A stretch of 64,000 nt of DNA from assembly GCA_028874215.1 (NCBI GenBank), contig JAPPLF010000083.1, forward strand, positions 42,338 through 106,337, given 5' to 3'. Source of the stretch: Acidobacteriota bacterium. GTDB lineage: Bacteria > Acidobacteriota > UBA6911 > RPQK01 > JAJDTT01. The position numbers and the translations under genes were made by a program. Numbering within the stretch: position 1 is the first letter of the stretch; every line of letters begins with the position of its first letter. A model generated the notes under the pieces. That model worked only from the letters and a program-made list of their open reading frames with translations. It did not search any database and was not told the origin of the DNA. Positions 42,340-52,395 of the stretch are shown one piece after another.

Positions 42340-44421
42340 CTACTTCTTGTCCCGCTTGGCTTCCTCGATCACCTTCTCGGCGCAGTGCGGCGGGACGATG
42401 TCGTAATGGGACGTCTCCATGTGAAAGCTGCCCCGGCCTCCCGTCATGGAGGTCAGCGTCGGCGCATAGTTGAGCATCTCGGCCAGCGGCACCTCGGCCT
42501 GGACCACCTGCATGCCCGTCTTGATGTCCATGCCCTGGATCCGTCCCCGCCGGGAGTTCAGGTCGCCCATGATGTCGCCCGAGTTCTCCTCCGGCACATA
42601 GACCTCCACCTTCATGATGGGCTCCAACAGCACCGGCCGGGCCTGTTCCATGCCTTTCCGGAAGGCCAGCGATCCGGCGATCTTGAAGGCCATTTCCGAG
42701 GAGTCCACTTCGTGGTAGCTGCCGTCGTAGAGTGTCACCTTGAAGTCCACCACCGGGTACCCGGCCACGTACCCCCTCGCCGCCGACTCCACAACTCCCT
42801 TTTCCACGGCGGGGATGAACTGCCTGGGGATGGATCCGCCGAAGATCTCGTTTTCGAATTCGAATCCGGTCCCTCGGGGAAGCCCTTCCATCCGGATCTT
42901 GCAGTCTCCGAACTGTCCGTGTCCTCCGGTCTGTTTCTTATGCCGCCCGTGGACGTCGGCGTTCCCCGTAATGGTCTCGCGGTAGGGCACCTTGGGCGGT
43001 TTCAGAATGACGTTGACGCCGTACTTGCGCTCCAGCTTGGCCACCGTCACCTCAACGTGCAGCTGCCCGGTGCCCGAGAGCAGAAACTCCTTGGTCTGTG
43101 CTTCGCGGCGAAACGAGATGGAGGGGTCTTCCTCGATCACCCGGGCGATGGCGTTGCCGATCTTGTCTTCGTCGCCCCGCGACTTGGGCTCCACGGCGAA
43201 GCTGATGGCGGCTTCGGGAAACTCCACCTTGCGGACGATGTTGGGCGCCGTGGGTACCGAGAGGGTGTCGCCCGTGGCCGTATGTTTCAGCTTCATCACG
43301 GCGCCCAGGTCTCCCGGCCGGAGCTCCGGGACAGGTTCGTAGGTCTTTCCCTGGGGGATGTGGACCGAGCCCAGGCGTTCGTTGGACCCGGCGGTCCGGT
43401 TGCGCAGGTTCGAGTCCGACTTGATGGTGCCGGTGATCGCCTTCACCAGATTGATCCGCCCGGCGAAGGGATCGGCCAGGGTCTTGAAGACGTAGGCGGT
43501 AACCGGGCCGTCCGCGGAAATGGAGAGTTCCGCCTCCTCCTCCGATCCTGCCGTCAGGCCCGGTACGGGAGTCCTTTCCAAGGGATTGGGGAAAAGCTCC
43601 ACCATGGCGTCCATAAGTTGCTTGACCCCTGCATTCTTTCCCGCCGACATGCAGAAGGCGGGGACGATGGACCGGTCGACAAAGAAACTCCGCAACCCCT
43701 GAACCAGCTCGCTCTGGGTCAGCGTGCCCTCCTCGAAGTACTTCTCCATCAGGTCGTCGTCGCTCTCGGCCACCATCTCGATCAGCTCTTCACGGCGCTG
43801 CTCGGCTTCCCCCTGAAGCTCGTCCGGAATGGCCGCTTCCTGGAAATCCCCGCTCCCGTCCGTTTCGTAGACGTAGGCCTTCTCGCCGATCAGGTCGATG
43901 ATTCCCCGGAAGGACGCCTCCTCACCCAGGGGAATCTGCACCGGCACCACCGTCCGGCCGAAGGACTTGTGGACCGACTCCAGGCTCCTTTCGAAGCTGG
44001 CCCGGTCCCGGTCCAACTTGTTGAAGACCACTGCGCGGGCCAGACGATGCTCTTCGGCGAACTCCCATGCCTTTTCCGACTGCACTTCGACTCCCGCCGT
44101 GGAATCGACCACCAGCAGGGCCGAGTCGGCCCCCATCAGGGAGGACTTGGCGTCCAGGATGAAAGCCGGATAGCCCGGCGTGTCGATGATGTTGATCTTG
44201 GTGGATTTCCACTCGCAGTGGGCCACGACCGAGTTAATGGTGATCTGCCGGGCAATCTCGTCCTCGTCGTAGTCGGTGACCGTGTTTCCGTCGTCCACCC
44301 GACCCAGGCGGTTCACTGCCCCGGCCGAGTAGAGCATGGCGCTGGCCAGAGTGGTCTTGCCGGAGTCCCCATGTCCGATCAGGGCGATGTTGCGGATCTC
44401 CCTGCTGTCGTAGACGTTCAT
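42340..44421 (-). CDS. Elongation factor G paralogue
   Basis: A 693-residue translational GTPase. The P-loop reads GHGDSGKT (16-23) instead of AHIDAGKT of the canonical EF-G; then DTPGY (G3) and NKLD (G4), and domains II-V with [19 protein letters not shown] at the end. The GHGDSGKT form and sequence [16 protein letters not shown] point to the EF-G-like second class (FusA2/EF-G-II type), not the main factor beside rpsL/rpsG. It might serve translocation under stress or ribosome recycling. The start ATG 44421 has AAGGAG upstream; a frame from 44589 would take in the promoter region shared with the divergent M28 gene. Confidence 0.88.
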   Translation of the reverse strand: MNVYDSREIRNIALIGHGDSGKTTLASAMLYSAGAVNRLGRVDDGNTVTDYDEDEIARQITINSVVAHCEWKSTKINIIDTPGYPAFILDAKSSLMGADSALLVVDSTAGVEVQSEKAWEFAEEHRLARAVVFNKLDRDRASFERSLESVHKSFGRTVVPVQIPLGEEASFRGIIDLIGEKAYVYETDGSGDFQEAAIPDELQGEAEQRREELIEMVAESDDDLMEKYFEEGTLTQSELVQGLRSFFVDRSIVPAFCMSAGKNAGVKQLMDAMVELFPNPLERTPVPGLTAGSEEEAELSISADGPVTAYVFKTLADPFAGRINLVKAITGTIKSDSNLRNRTAGSNERLGSVHIPQGKTYEPVPELRPGDLGAVMKLKHTATGDTLSVPTAPNIVRKVEFPEAAISFAVEPKSRGDEDKIGNAIARVIEEDPSISFRREAQTKEFLLSGTGQLHVEVTVAKLERKYGVNVILKPPKVPYRETITGNADVHGRHKKQTGGHGQFGDCKIRMEGLPRGTGFEFENEIFGGSIPRQFIPAVEKGVVESAARGYVAGYPVVDFKVTLYDGSYHEVDSSEMAFKIAGSLAFRKGMEQARPVLLEPIMKVEVYVPEENSGDIMGDLNSRRGRIQGMDIKTGMQVVQAEVPLAEMLNYAPTLTSMTGGRGSFHMETSHYDIVPPHCAEKVIEEAKRDKK

Positions 44422-44569
44422 GAACGGCTCCTTTCTGGGGTATAGTACGAAATTGAGCAATGTAGGATAGCAGTCCGTGGCGAAAGTCGCCACGGAGTTC
44501 GGCCGGCGCCGCGCTCCGTTGGTTCCTCCGTTGCACCAGCCGGGCGTTCGCACCGGTTCTCTCGACACC

Positions 44570-45466
44570 ATGCCCAAGGGACTCTTCATCCGGCTTCTGA
44601 TTCTGCTGGCGGTCGCCGTCGGTTGCGGCCAGGGAGCCGGTGTCGACGGGCTTCAGGTGCTCCGTCACACCCGGGAAATCGTCCGTCACGGTCCTCATCC
44701 TCCCGGATCGGAGGCCCAACGGAAGGCGGGCGAGTACATTGCCGGACAGTTGGGAGCCCTGGGCCTTCAGGTGGACACCCAAACCTTCCGGTCGGTCACG
44801 CCCCGGGGGCGTCTGCGGATGACCAACGTCCGGGGCATCCTCCCCGGCCGCGATGAACGGATCCTGATTCTGGCCAGCCACTACGACAGCAAGTTCTACG
44901 ACACCTTCGAGTTCGTGGGGGCCAACGACGGCGGGTCCAGCAGCGGCCTGGTCCTGGAACTGGCCCGGTTGCTGGTCGAGAATAACCCCACCGGCCTGAC
45001 CTTCTGGTTCGTCTTCTTCGACGGGGAGGAGGCAGTGGGGGAAACCTGGACTTCCGCCGACAGCCTTTACGGAAGCCGGGAGTTCGTGAAGCGGGAGAAG
45101 GCCCGGGGGAACCTGCGCAAGGTCGGCGCCATGATCCTGCTGGACCTGGTGGGAGGGAAAGACCTTCGGCTCTTCCGGGAAGGATATTCCACTCCGTGGC
45201 TGAACGAGATCATCTGGAACCAGGCCTCCCACCTGGGCCACGAGAGAATCTTCCGGCCCTCGGGACGCGGCTCTCACATCGAAGACGATCACCTCCCCTT
45301 CCTCCGAGCGGGAGTCCCCGCCGTGGACCTCATCGACCTCAGCTACGCCCACTGGCACAAGCCTTCGGACACGCTCGACAAGCTCTCGGCGCCCAACCTG
45401 GAGGTGGTCGGCGAGGTGGTCCTGGCCAGCCTCCCCGAGATCGCCCGGCGGGTGAAGCGGAAGTGA
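44570..45466 (+). CDS. M28-family zinc peptidase / glutaminyl cyclase-like lipoprotein
   Basis: A 298-residue lipoprotein (MPKGLFIRLLILLAVAVGC, C19). The zinc-site motifs of the M28/glutaminyl-peptide cyclotransferase family are present: HYDSK, GANDGGSSSG (bridging Asp), FFDGEEA (catalytic Glu), and SYAHWHKPSDT near the C-terminus. The single zinc-like set and the HWHKPSDTLDKL ending favour the glutaminyl cyclase-like branch, which makes N-terminal pyroglutamate; an aminopeptidase is the alternative. The link to the hydantoinase/oxoprolinase pair (5-oxoproline chemistry) far upstream may be chance. ATG 44570 lacks a strong ribosome-binding site. Confidence 0.85.
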   Translation: MPKGLFIRLLILLAVAVGCGQGAGVDGLQVLRHTREIVRHGPHPPGSEAQRKAGEYIAGQLGALGLQVDTQTFRSVTPRGRLRMTNVRGILPGRDERILILASHYDSKFYDTFEFVGANDGGSSSGLVLELARLLVENNPTGLTFWFVFFDGEEAVGETWTSADSLYGSREFVKREKARGNLRKVGAMILLDLVGGKDLRLFREGYSTPWLNEIIWNQASHLGHERIFRPSGRGSHIEDDHLPFLRAGVPAVDLIDLSYAHWHKPSDTLDKLSAPNLEVVGEVVLASLPEIARRVKRK

Positions 45467-45493
45467 TGTCCGGACTGATCTTCGTCGCCCTCA

Positions 45494-45736
45494 TTTTTCA
45501 TCTACGACGTGCACGGGAACGTGTGGGAGTGGGTGCAGGACTGTTGGAACGGGAGTTATCGGGGAGCGCCGGCGGACGGAACGGCGTGGGAGCGCGGGGA
45601 CTGTTCCCTGCGCGTCATGCGCGGCGGCTCCCTGGTCAGCGACCCTGGGTCCCTGCGTTCCGCGTACCGCCTCGGGTACACCACCGGGGGAACCTTCGGC
45701 ATCGGCATCCGGTTGGCCCGGGCCATTTCTCCTTGA
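45494..45736 (+). pseudogene. C-terminal remnant of a formylglycine-generating-enzyme-like protein
   Basis: From about 45494 the plus strand reads [37 protein letters not shown] and [12 protein letters not shown], which is the last third of an SUMF1/FGE-sulfatase domain (YDMxGNVWEW, RGGSW, GFRxAR). The start is missing and the bases before it belong to the end of the M28 gene, so this is a leftover of a deletion. The GNVWEW core is intact. Complete members oxidise a sulfatase cysteine or act as EgtB-like or enhancer proteins; no function is expected here. Confidence 0.7.
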
Positions 45737-45796
45737 ATCCTTGGGCCAATTCCCCAGGATCGACATCCCGGCGGGCCGGACTGCGATTCGATCCGT

Positions 45797-46948
45797 TCAG
45801 CTCTGGTCCAGTTGCCAAAGCGGGAAGTAGAAGGGGAACAGCGGCGTTTCGATCCTGGTGGACTCTTCGCCGCGGACCGGGTGGGGACCGAAAACCAGCG
45901 ACGTCAGCTCCCGCCGCGTCAGTTCGTAGTGCCGCTCCAGCCGATCCTGTCCCAGGAGCAGGCCTTCCTTGGTGGAGCGGAAGCTGATCTGCTCGGCCGC
46001 GTCGGTCACCCCGATGGAGAAATCCTCCCCCCCGGACCCCGTCCGCCGCTCCAGCCAGGGGCGGATCTTGTGCAGGAACGCCGTGGGGCAGTTGATGCGG
46101 ATCATCATGGACTTGGTGGTCAACTGCCGTCGTCGGGGAAGTGTCCGCTCCAGCAGTTGCCCTGCGGTCGACCCGGTCAGGGGGTCGTAGGATTGGATTT
46201 GTGAGCCATCCGGAAACCGGCGGAGGGCGTGCGCATAAAGGGTCTCCACGGCCTCCCTGCTGCCCCCCGCTTCAATGAGTCCCGGCTTGTTGCCCGCGCC
46301 GGAGACGATCAGGTAGCCGGTGGCGGCTCCGTCCTCCACGGCTACGAGAGTGCGCATCAGCGGGAGCCGCAGGAGCGCTTTCCACTCGGACCGTGATCTC
46401 CGCACGCCGTATCCTTCGGCTTCGTGCATGGCTCGGATCCGGTCCAGATGGGTCCCGGAAGACGGGTCATAACGCACGATTTGCTCGGCGTGTTCGCGGA
46501 AACGGCCGCCGTCCTCGCCGGTGCAGGTGTAAATCCATTCCTGATAGCGGACCGGTTCGAAGGCGCCGTGTTCGTAAAAGGGAAAGGTGGCGATCCGGGT
46601 CCAGAGAACCGAGAGGTCGCACTCCATCTCCTCCATGCTCGCGAGGCAGCTCCTGAGACAGGCGAGTCCGTACCCCCGGTGGCGATGCTCCGGATCGGTT
46701 GCCGTCGGCGAAATGATCCCGATGTTGAACGAGACGTCTTCCACGTCGACGGTTCGAAGCAGGAAGGGCACGACGCTCACGGTGCGGCCGTCCACTTTGA
46801 TGACCCGGATGTTGCGATGGTTGCTTTCCTGGTAGACCAGGGGGTAGTCGGTGAGCATGGTCTGGTCCATGCCCTGGCGCATGGCGTCGTCGACCAATCC
46901 GATGACCTCGGGAAGCTCTCGCTGCGTACACTCTTGGACTCTCGGCAT
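45797..46948 (-). CDS. GNAT-family N-acetyltransferase
   Basis: A 383-residue cytoplasmic protein. The N-terminal third has a GNAT fold with the acetyl-CoA loop HRHRGYGLACLRSCL (R/Q-x-x-G-x-G/A type). A second GNAT-like half (VAVEDGAATGYLIVSGAG) and a C-terminal domain follow, an arrangement like Eis-type enzymes. The substrate cannot be told. The start ATG 46948 has AAGGA seven bases upstream; ATG 46993 would overlap the upstream ligase gene. Probably co-transcribed with that gene, which ends 41 bases before it. Confidence 0.78.
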   Translation of the reverse strand: MPRVQECTQRELPEVIGLVDDAMRQGMDQTMLTDYPLVYQESNHRNIRVIKVDGRTVSVVPFLLRTVDVEDVSFNIGIISPTATDPEHRHRGYGLACLRSCLASMEEMECDLSVLWTRIATFPFYEHGAFEPVRYQEWIYTCTGEDGGRFREHAEQIVRYDPSSGTHLDRIRAMHEAEGYGVRRSRSEWKALLRLPLMRTLVAVEDGAATGYLIVSGAGNKPGLIEAGGSREAVETLYAHALRRFPDGSQIQSYDPLTGSTAGQLLERTLPRRRQLTTKSMMIRINCPTAFLHKIRPWLERRTGSGGEDFSIGVTDAAEQISFRSTKEGLLLGQDRLERHYELTRRELTSLVFGPHPVRGEESTRIETPLFPFYFPLWQLDQS

Positions 46949-46989
46949 TTCGTCATCCTTTTCTTGTGTGGGATGTGAGGGGCGCCGGT

Positions 46990-49557
46990 TCAAACCTCAC
47001 TCGTTTCCTTCGGAATCAACTCTTGCACGGCCCGGCGCACTTCCGCCGCCGCCTGGGAGTACCCCTGCCGCGGGTTCAGCCGCACCGGCTCGCCGAAGGT
47101 CACCGAGACCGGACCTCTCCTGGGCCACCGGCTGCCGGCCGGGAACACCCGGAACAGTCCCTCCACGCAGACCGGAACCACCGGGACCTCCAACCGCACG
47201 CCCATGAGGCCGATTCCGGGCTGAAAGCTGCCGAGGGCGCCGTCGGCAGACCGCCGGCCCTCGGGGAAGACCAGGGGGCAGCAGCCGTGGTCCAGGAGTT
47301 CGCCCGTGTAGCGGAGACTGCGCCGGATCCCTCCCATCCTCTGGGGGAGGGGATAGGCATTGAAGCAGCCGCACGCCAGAACGTACTGGAGGCTGGCGGA
47401 GAACCTCTCGCTCCAGGAGAACCCACGGGGGCGAAAGTGCGGCAGGAACCACTCCTGAACCATGGCCGGGACCACCCGCCGCCGCCAGAACGGGGGCAGC
47501 GCCGCCAAGATCACCGGCGTGTCCAGGTGACTGACGTGATTGGCGGCGAAGATCACCGGGGGACGGACCCGCTCCAGCAGGTCTGCGCCAGTCACCGTGA
47601 GGGGAAGGCGGTTGCGAAGGAGCGGAACCATGAAGCCCTCCCGCAGGCCGGTCCGCGCCCAGCGGACGGGCGCCCGGCGTGTCCAGTAGGGCAGGACGGT
47701 CTGGGGCCGGTCCCGGGGAGGGGAAGCATCCGGGCTCCGCGCCTCCTGCGCCTCAACGGAACCCGGACCCGTCGCCGGTCCGGTCAGTGCTGCCTCCAGT
47801 TCACGGACCGTGCCGATGCGGGCCAGTCCCTCTTCGTCGATCTCCAGTTCCCGGCGGTCCTCCAGCCGCGAGAGAAGGTCGACCCGGTCCAGGGACGACA
47901 GTCCCAGGTCCTCGTCCAGACGCTGTTCCCCGCGAATCTGACGCGGGTCGCGTCCCGTGATCTGCGCCAGGATCGCGCGGGCCGGGGAGACCGTCTCCCG
48001 GCGGTGAGCCCCGCGCCGTTGTGCGACCCGGCGGGCCACCTGGTGGCGCCGGACCTTCCAGGTGGACGGAGTTCTCGGGAAGTCCGCCTCCGGCCAGATG
48101 GACCAACTCCTGACGCGCTGGTGGGTTTCCAGGCGTCGATTGGCGAGACGGACGAGTTCCTCCGGGTCCTGCTTTTCGTCCGCCGGAATCAGAGCCGCGT
48201 GGACCACGTCGCCGACCGGGCTGGGGCCGGGCACGACCACGCTGTCCCGGATGCCCGGAAGACGGTTCAGCACCGATTCCACGTCCTGGGGATGCACGTT
48301 GAGGCCGTCGGCCGTCACGATCAGATCCTTCTTGCGGCCCTTGTAATAGAGCACTCCCGTCTCGTCCAGCTTGCCGACGTCGCCGGTTCGGAACCAACCG
48401 CCGTCCAGGACGTCCTGAGTCTCGCTCTTGGCGGTCAGGTACTCGGTGGCGACGCTCTCCCCGCGGACCAGGATCTCGCCGTCCTCAGCCAACCGGACCT
48501 CCTGTCCGGCGAGGGGGCGTCCCAGGGCGCCGCGCCGGGGTCGAAACGGGTGGTTCACAGCCACCACGGGACTGCTCTCGGTGAGTCCATACCCCTGAAG
48601 CAGCGCGAAACCCAGTTCGGCCCACCACTCCTCCTGCCGCAGCTCCAGCCGGGCGCCGCCCACGACGATGGCCCAGAACTTCCAGCCCAAGGTCCGGTGC
48701 ACCCGCCGGTACTTCCACCAGCGGACGGCCACCCCTGCCAGCCCACGCCTCTTCACCGGCCCCGGGGGAATCGTGACGCTCTTGCGGACCCGCCGCTCCA
48801 GACTGGTCAGGACCCGGGGCACCGAAACCAGGACGGAAACCCGGTGCCGCCGGATGCAGTTCAGGATCGCCGCCGGATGGAGCTCGGACATGAACACCAC
48901 GCCGCCCCCCAGGATGAGGGGAATGAAGAGTCCGGCCGACTGGCCGAACATGTGGCTCAGGGGAAGCAGATTCAGGAACCGGACGGGCTGGAAAGGCCTG
49001 GCGTACTTCCGGTAGCGGGCGATCTCGCGGGCGAAGGGCGTCAGGTTGGCGCAGATGTTCCGGTGGCGATGGATGACACCTTTGGGCGACCCCGTGGTGC
49101 CGGAGGTGAAGACAATCTCCACCGGGTCGTCCGGCTCCAGCGGAACCCGGGGGAGCGTCTCGCTCTTGGGCTCGAGTGCGGCCAGCTTCCGGAACGACAG
49201 GCGTTCCACGCCGGCTTCCGGCCTGATCCCCCGGCCGTGCACCAGCAGGCGCGCCTGGACCTTCTCCTGAATCCGCTCCACCAGCGCCGGACTGGAGGTG
49301 GGGTCCAACGGGACGACCTGGACTCCCTGGGAGACGCAACCCCAGAAAACGGCGACCCACTCCGGTCCATTCTCTCCCCAGAGCAGGAGCCGGTCTCCCT
49401 TCCGGATGCCCCGCTCCCTGAGATGCCAGGCAAAGGAGGCGATCCGGCGCCACAACTCGGGATAGGAGAGGATGCGGGTGCGGAGGCCGTCGTCGAAACG
49501 AACCGCTTCGCCGTCCCGCCCCTGCAGATGGGGGATCAGGTCGAGAAGGGTCTGCAT
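46990..49557 (-). CDS. Fused AMP-ligase / acyl carrier / acyltransferase
   Basis: An 855-residue protein with three parts: an acyl-activating (ANL) domain with TSGTTGSPKG (151-160) and YKGRKKDLIVTADGLNVHP, a carrier-protein domain with the phosphopantetheine site LGLSSLD, and a PlsC-type acyltransferase with NHVSHLD and FPEGRRSADG. It would load a fatty acid as acyl-AMP onto its own carrier and transfer it to a lysophospholipid or other acceptor, similar to Aas. The built-in carrier is what sets it apart from Aas. The order in Aas (acyltransferase first) is reversed here. Followed by the GNAT gene. Confidence 0.85.
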   Translation of the reverse strand: MQTLLDLIPHLQGRDGEAVRFDDGLRTRILSYPELWRRIASFAWHLRERGIRKGDRLLLWGENGPEWVAVFWGCVSQGVQVVPLDPTSSPALVERIQEKVQARLLVHGRGIRPEAGVERLSFRKLAALEPKSETLPRVPLEPDDPVEIVFTSGTTGSPKGVIHRHRNICANLTPFAREIARYRKYARPFQPVRFLNLLPLSHMFGQSAGLFIPLILGGGVVFMSELHPAAILNCIRRHRVSVLVSVPRVLTSLERRVRKSVTIPPGPVKRRGLAGVAVRWWKYRRVHRTLGWKFWAIVVGGARLELRQEEWWAELGFALLQGYGLTESSPVVAVNHPFRPRRGALGRPLAGQEVRLAEDGEILVRGESVATEYLTAKSETQDVLDGGWFRTGDVGKLDETGVLYYKGRKKDLIVTADGLNVHPQDVESVLNRLPGIRDSVVVPGPSPVGDVVHAALIPADEKQDPEELVRLANRRLETHQRVRSWSIWPEADFPRTPSTWKVRRHQVARRVAQRRGAHRRETVSPARAILAQITGRDPRQIRGEQRLDEDLGLSSLDRVDLLSRLEDRRELEIDEEGLARIGTVRELEAALTGPATGPGSVEAQEARSPDASPPRDRPQTVLPYWTRRAPVRWARTGLREGFMVPLLRNRLPLTVTGADLLERVRPPVIFAANHVSHLDTPVILAALPPFWRRRVVPAMVQEWFLPHFRPRGFSWSERFSASLQYVLACGCFNAYPLPQRMGGIRRSLRYTGELLDHGCCPLVFPEGRRSADGALGSFQPGIGLMGVRLEVPVVPVCVEGLFRVFPAGSRWPRRGPVSVTFGEPVRLNPRQGYSQAAAEVRRAVQELIPKETSEV

Positions 49558-49620
49558 CGATGGAAATTCAGGAACTCAAGAGAAACGAAGACCGGGCGGC
49601 CGATGGGGGATGAAATCGGC

Positions 49621-50118
49621 TCACCACATGGACTGATCCATCTCCACGCCGTCTTCCAGGTACCACAGGCCGCCACCGTAGTCGCGCGAGATCATTAGGT
49701 AGACCTTGGTGATTTCCTTGGCGTCGGGTCGGGCGATCATCACCCGGAAGGTGAGCCGCTCGCCCGCCTTGGGCAGGTTGGCGCCCTCCAGGCTCCAGCC
49801 GCGGGCGGAGATCTGTGGCACGCTCCACCAGGAATCGGTGTGACCTTGGACGAAATCCGTCATCGGAATGGGCACGTCTTCCGTGCCCTTGACCAATTGC
49901 AGCCGGGCCTTGACCTGGCCTTTCGCGGCGCCGAATCCGAGCCGGTAGGAGTTCCCGGACGAGAAATCGCTGAGTTCGACGGAGAGGATGATGTCATCGA
50001 CCGTCGTCCTGATGACCGGAGACGACATGGTGACGCGGTCCTGGCCCAGGACCGGAAATGTCAGAAACATGACCAACAAAACCAACAGGGCCACTCTCGG
50101 CATCTTCATCCCCTTCAT
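49621..50118 (-). CDS. Unknown exported protein
   Basis: A 165-residue protein with a signal peptide (MPRVALLVLLVMFLTFPVLGQ). The mature part looks like a beta sandwich (TTVDDIILSVELSDFSSGNSYRLGFG; LTFRVMIARPDAKEITKVYLMISRD) and ends LEDGVEMDQSMW. It contains no cysteine and no catalytic pattern. Not recognised. It is on the same strand as the ligase gene, 63 bases before its start, but with no overlap. Confidence 0.65.
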   Translation of the reverse strand: MKGMKMPRVALLVLLVMFLTFPVLGQDRVTMSSPVIRTTVDDIILSVELSDFSSGNSYRLGFGAAKGQVKARLQLVKGTEDVPIPMTDFVQGHTDSWWSVPQISARGWSLEGANLPKAGERLTFRVMIARPDAKEITKVYLMISRDYGGGLWYLEDGVEMDQSMW

Positions 50119-50417
50119 TGCAACAGTCGCTGGACTGCTTGACGAACCTTAATTTTCGGCATCATAACACCAAGAGGAGAAAAGAGGAATGAGGAAATCG
50201 GAATGGGGAGTGAGAAGTATGAGAGAGGGGGTTCTTGGGAAATCGGGGCCGTTCCGTCCCACCCGGAATCTCGCCGAGGCCTGCCCCGGGAGACTCGCCC
50301 CGCGTCTTCCCTCGCTTTTCTCCGGAAGCTATACTCCGGCTACCATTGGAGCCCGGTCCGCGGGATCAGGAGTTTGATTCGGACGCGGGAATCCGGGCCG
50401 TCGATTGGGATCAGCCT

Positions 50418-51389
50418 ATGAAAGCCATCCGTGTGAACGAAAACGGGGGCCCCGAGGTCTTGCGCTACCAGGAGACGCCCGAACCGCAAATCGGTCCGGC
50501 CCAGGCGCTCGTCGAGATCGAGGTCGCCGGCGTCAACTACATCGATACTTACCATCGGTACGGCCTTTATCCGGCGCCCGTACCCTTCACTCCCGGTGTG
50601 GAAGGCGCCGGGACCGTGCTTGAAGTGGGTTCCCGGGTGGATGGGGTCCGCGCCGGCGACCGGGTTGCCTACGCCATGACCCTGGGCTCCTATGCTCAGC
50701 GGGCGGCGGTGGACGCGTCGAAGCTGGTGCTCCTGCCCGACGATATGGACGCTTCCGTCGCGGCCACCCTCATGGTGCAGGGACTCACCGCCCACTATCT
50801 GGCCCACGGGTCCTTTCCCTTGAGCGAGGGAGACACGGCGCTGGTGCACGCCGCCGCCGGCGGCGTCGGTCTGCTCCTGGTGCAGATCGCCAAACGCCTG
50901 GGGGCCTCCGTCATCGGGACGGTCTCGACCGAGGCCAAGGCGGAGTTGGCCCGGGAGGCGGGCGCCGACCACGTCATCCTCTATACGGAGCAGGATTTCC
51001 AGATCGAGGTGGAACGGCTGACCGGCGGGGCCGGAGTGAACGTGGTCTACGATTCGGTGGCCAAGACCACCTTCGAGCGGAGCCTGAACTGCCTGCGCCC
51101 CAGGGGATACCTGGTCCTCTTCGGGCAGTCCAGCGGGCCCATAGGCCCCTTCGATCCCCAGATTCTGAATCAGAAGGGCTCCCTCTTCCTGACGCGTCCC
51201 AGCCTGAATCACTATGCCCTCACCCGCGAAGAGCTGATGGGCCGCGCCGACGACCTGTTCCAGTGGTACGCTGGAGGAGAACTGAAAGTGCGCATCGGCT
51301 CGACCTACCCGCTGGCCGAGGCCGAGGCCGCGCATCGCGCGCTGGAGGGAAGGAAGACTACAGGCAAGGTTCTTCTGCTGACTTCCTGA
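50418..51389 (+). CDS. Quinone oxidoreductase (zinc-independent MDR)
   Basis: A 323-residue NADPH:quinone reductase-like protein of the medium-chain dehydrogenase family. It has [12 protein letters not shown] in the catalytic domain, the nucleotide motif [20 protein letters not shown], no zinc-binding cysteines, and [21 protein letters not shown]. It reduces quinones or enones in the cytoplasm. The start ATG 50418 ([17 protein letters not shown]) is typical for the family; an earlier frame from 50235 is not supported. Confidence 0.88.
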   Translation: MKAIRVNENGGPEVLRYQETPEPQIGPAQALVEIEVAGVNYIDTYHRYGLYPAPVPFTPGVEGAGTVLEVGSRVDGVRAGDRVAYAMTLGSYAQRAAVDASKLVLLPDDMDASVAATLMVQGLTAHYLAHGSFPLSEGDTALVHAAAGGVGLLLVQIAKRLGASVIGTVSTEAKAELAREAGADHVILYTEQDFQIEVERLTGGAGVNVVYDSVAKTTFERSLNCLRPRGYLVLFGQSSGPIGPFDPQILNQKGSLFLTRPSLNHYALTREELMGRADDLFQWYAGGELKVRIGSTYPLAEAEAAHRALEGRKTTGKVLLLTS

Positions 51390-51413
51390 CCTCCGGATTG
51401 GAGCAAGAGGAAC

Positions 51414-52349
51414 ATGAAGCAACTCGGCCGGCGAATCGGTCTGCCGCTCATTCTTTTTTTCCTCCTGCCGGTTCCCGGACTCGCTGAACCCGACCGGAAA
51501 ATCGCCCTGACCTTCGACGATCTCCCGTATTTGGGACCCTTGGGTTACTGGCGCCCGCGAGAGATCAGCAACATGATTCTGCGCACTTTGAAGCGGCAGG
51601 ACATTCCGGCGGCCGGCTTCGTGGTGGAGGAGCGCATCCAGGATGATCTGGCCACCTTCGTCATCCTGGAGGACTGGGCGGACGCGGGGCACATCGTGGG
51701 CAACAACACCTTTGCCCACGTCGATCTTCACCAGTTGAAGGCCAACGAGTTTCTGGAACACGTGGGCGACGGCCAGAAGTACCTGAAGCAGCTCAGCCGG
51801 AGCCGGCGGGGGTTCAACTACCGCTACCTGCGGTTCCCCTACCTCCACCAAGGGGACAACGAAAAGAAGAAGAACCGGGTGGCCAAGGCCCTCTACCGGG
51901 CCAGTTATGAGATTGCCCAAGTCACCATCAAGACGGGAGACCGCCGGTTCAACCGGATCTTTCTCGACGTGGAGAACGACGACCTTGTCAGGGAGAGGCT
52001 CAAGGCCATCTACCTGGCGCACGTGGGCGCGGCGGTCGACTACGGCGAGGCCCAGTCGCAAGCCGTGTTCGGCCGGAACATCCCGCACATCCTCTGGCTG
52101 CATTGCGCCATCGCCACCGCCAGTTTCCTCGAGGATACGATTCAGATGCTCCAGGACCGGGGGTATTCCTTCATCTCCATGGCGGAAGCCCTGGAGGACC
52201 CGGCTTTCAAGACTCCCGAGACCTACGCGGGGCCCCTGGGGCTGAGCTTCATCGACCGGGTGGCGGCCACCCGCGGGCTCCCTTACGACGCCGACCACGG
52301 CGTGATCCGCGTGAGCCAGATCGAGGACCGGCTTCAGCAGGAGCCTTGA
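51414..52349 (+). CDS. Exported polysaccharide deacetylase-like protein
   Basis: A 311-residue protein with signal peptide (GLPLILFFLLPVPGLA) and a NodB-type start IALTFDDLPYLG (TFDD 33-36), followed by NNTFAHVDLHQL carrying a likely metal-binding histidine and RYLRFPYLHQGD in place of the usual R-x-P-Y/F-G motif. It should remove acetyl groups from a polysaccharide or peptidoglycan sugar in the periplasm. It begins 25 bases after the quinone reductase. The C-terminal half (DVENDDLVRERL, HILWLHCAIATASFLEDTIQMLQDRG) is conserved in this subfamily. Confidence 0.82.
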   Translation: MKQLGRRIGLPLILFFLLPVPGLAEPDRKIALTFDDLPYLGPLGYWRPREISNMILRTLKRQDIPAAGFVVEERIQDDLATFVILEDWADAGHIVGNNTFAHVDLHQLKANEFLEHVGDGQKYLKQLSRSRRGFNYRYLRFPYLHQGDNEKKKNRVAKALYRASYEIAQVTIKTGDRRFNRIFLDVENDDLVRERLKAIYLAHVGAAVDYGEAQSQAVFGRNIPHILWLHCAIATASFLEDTIQMLQDRGYSFISMAEALEDPAFKTPETYAGPLGLSFIDRVAATRGLPYDADHGVIRVSQIEDRLQQEP

Positions 52350-52395
52350 TCCAAGGCGCGATTCGGTCGAATTCCGCGGAAGCCGCAGCCGGCCG

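Noticed and set aside
42208..44445. A 745-residue plus-strand frame opposite the EF-G gene
   Set aside because: Antisense shadow; it starts inside the hairpin repeats and has no protein-like domain.
46966..49698. A 910-residue plus-strand frame opposite the acyl-ligase fusion
   Set aside because: Antisense shadow of a GC-rich gene; no domain or ribosome-binding site.
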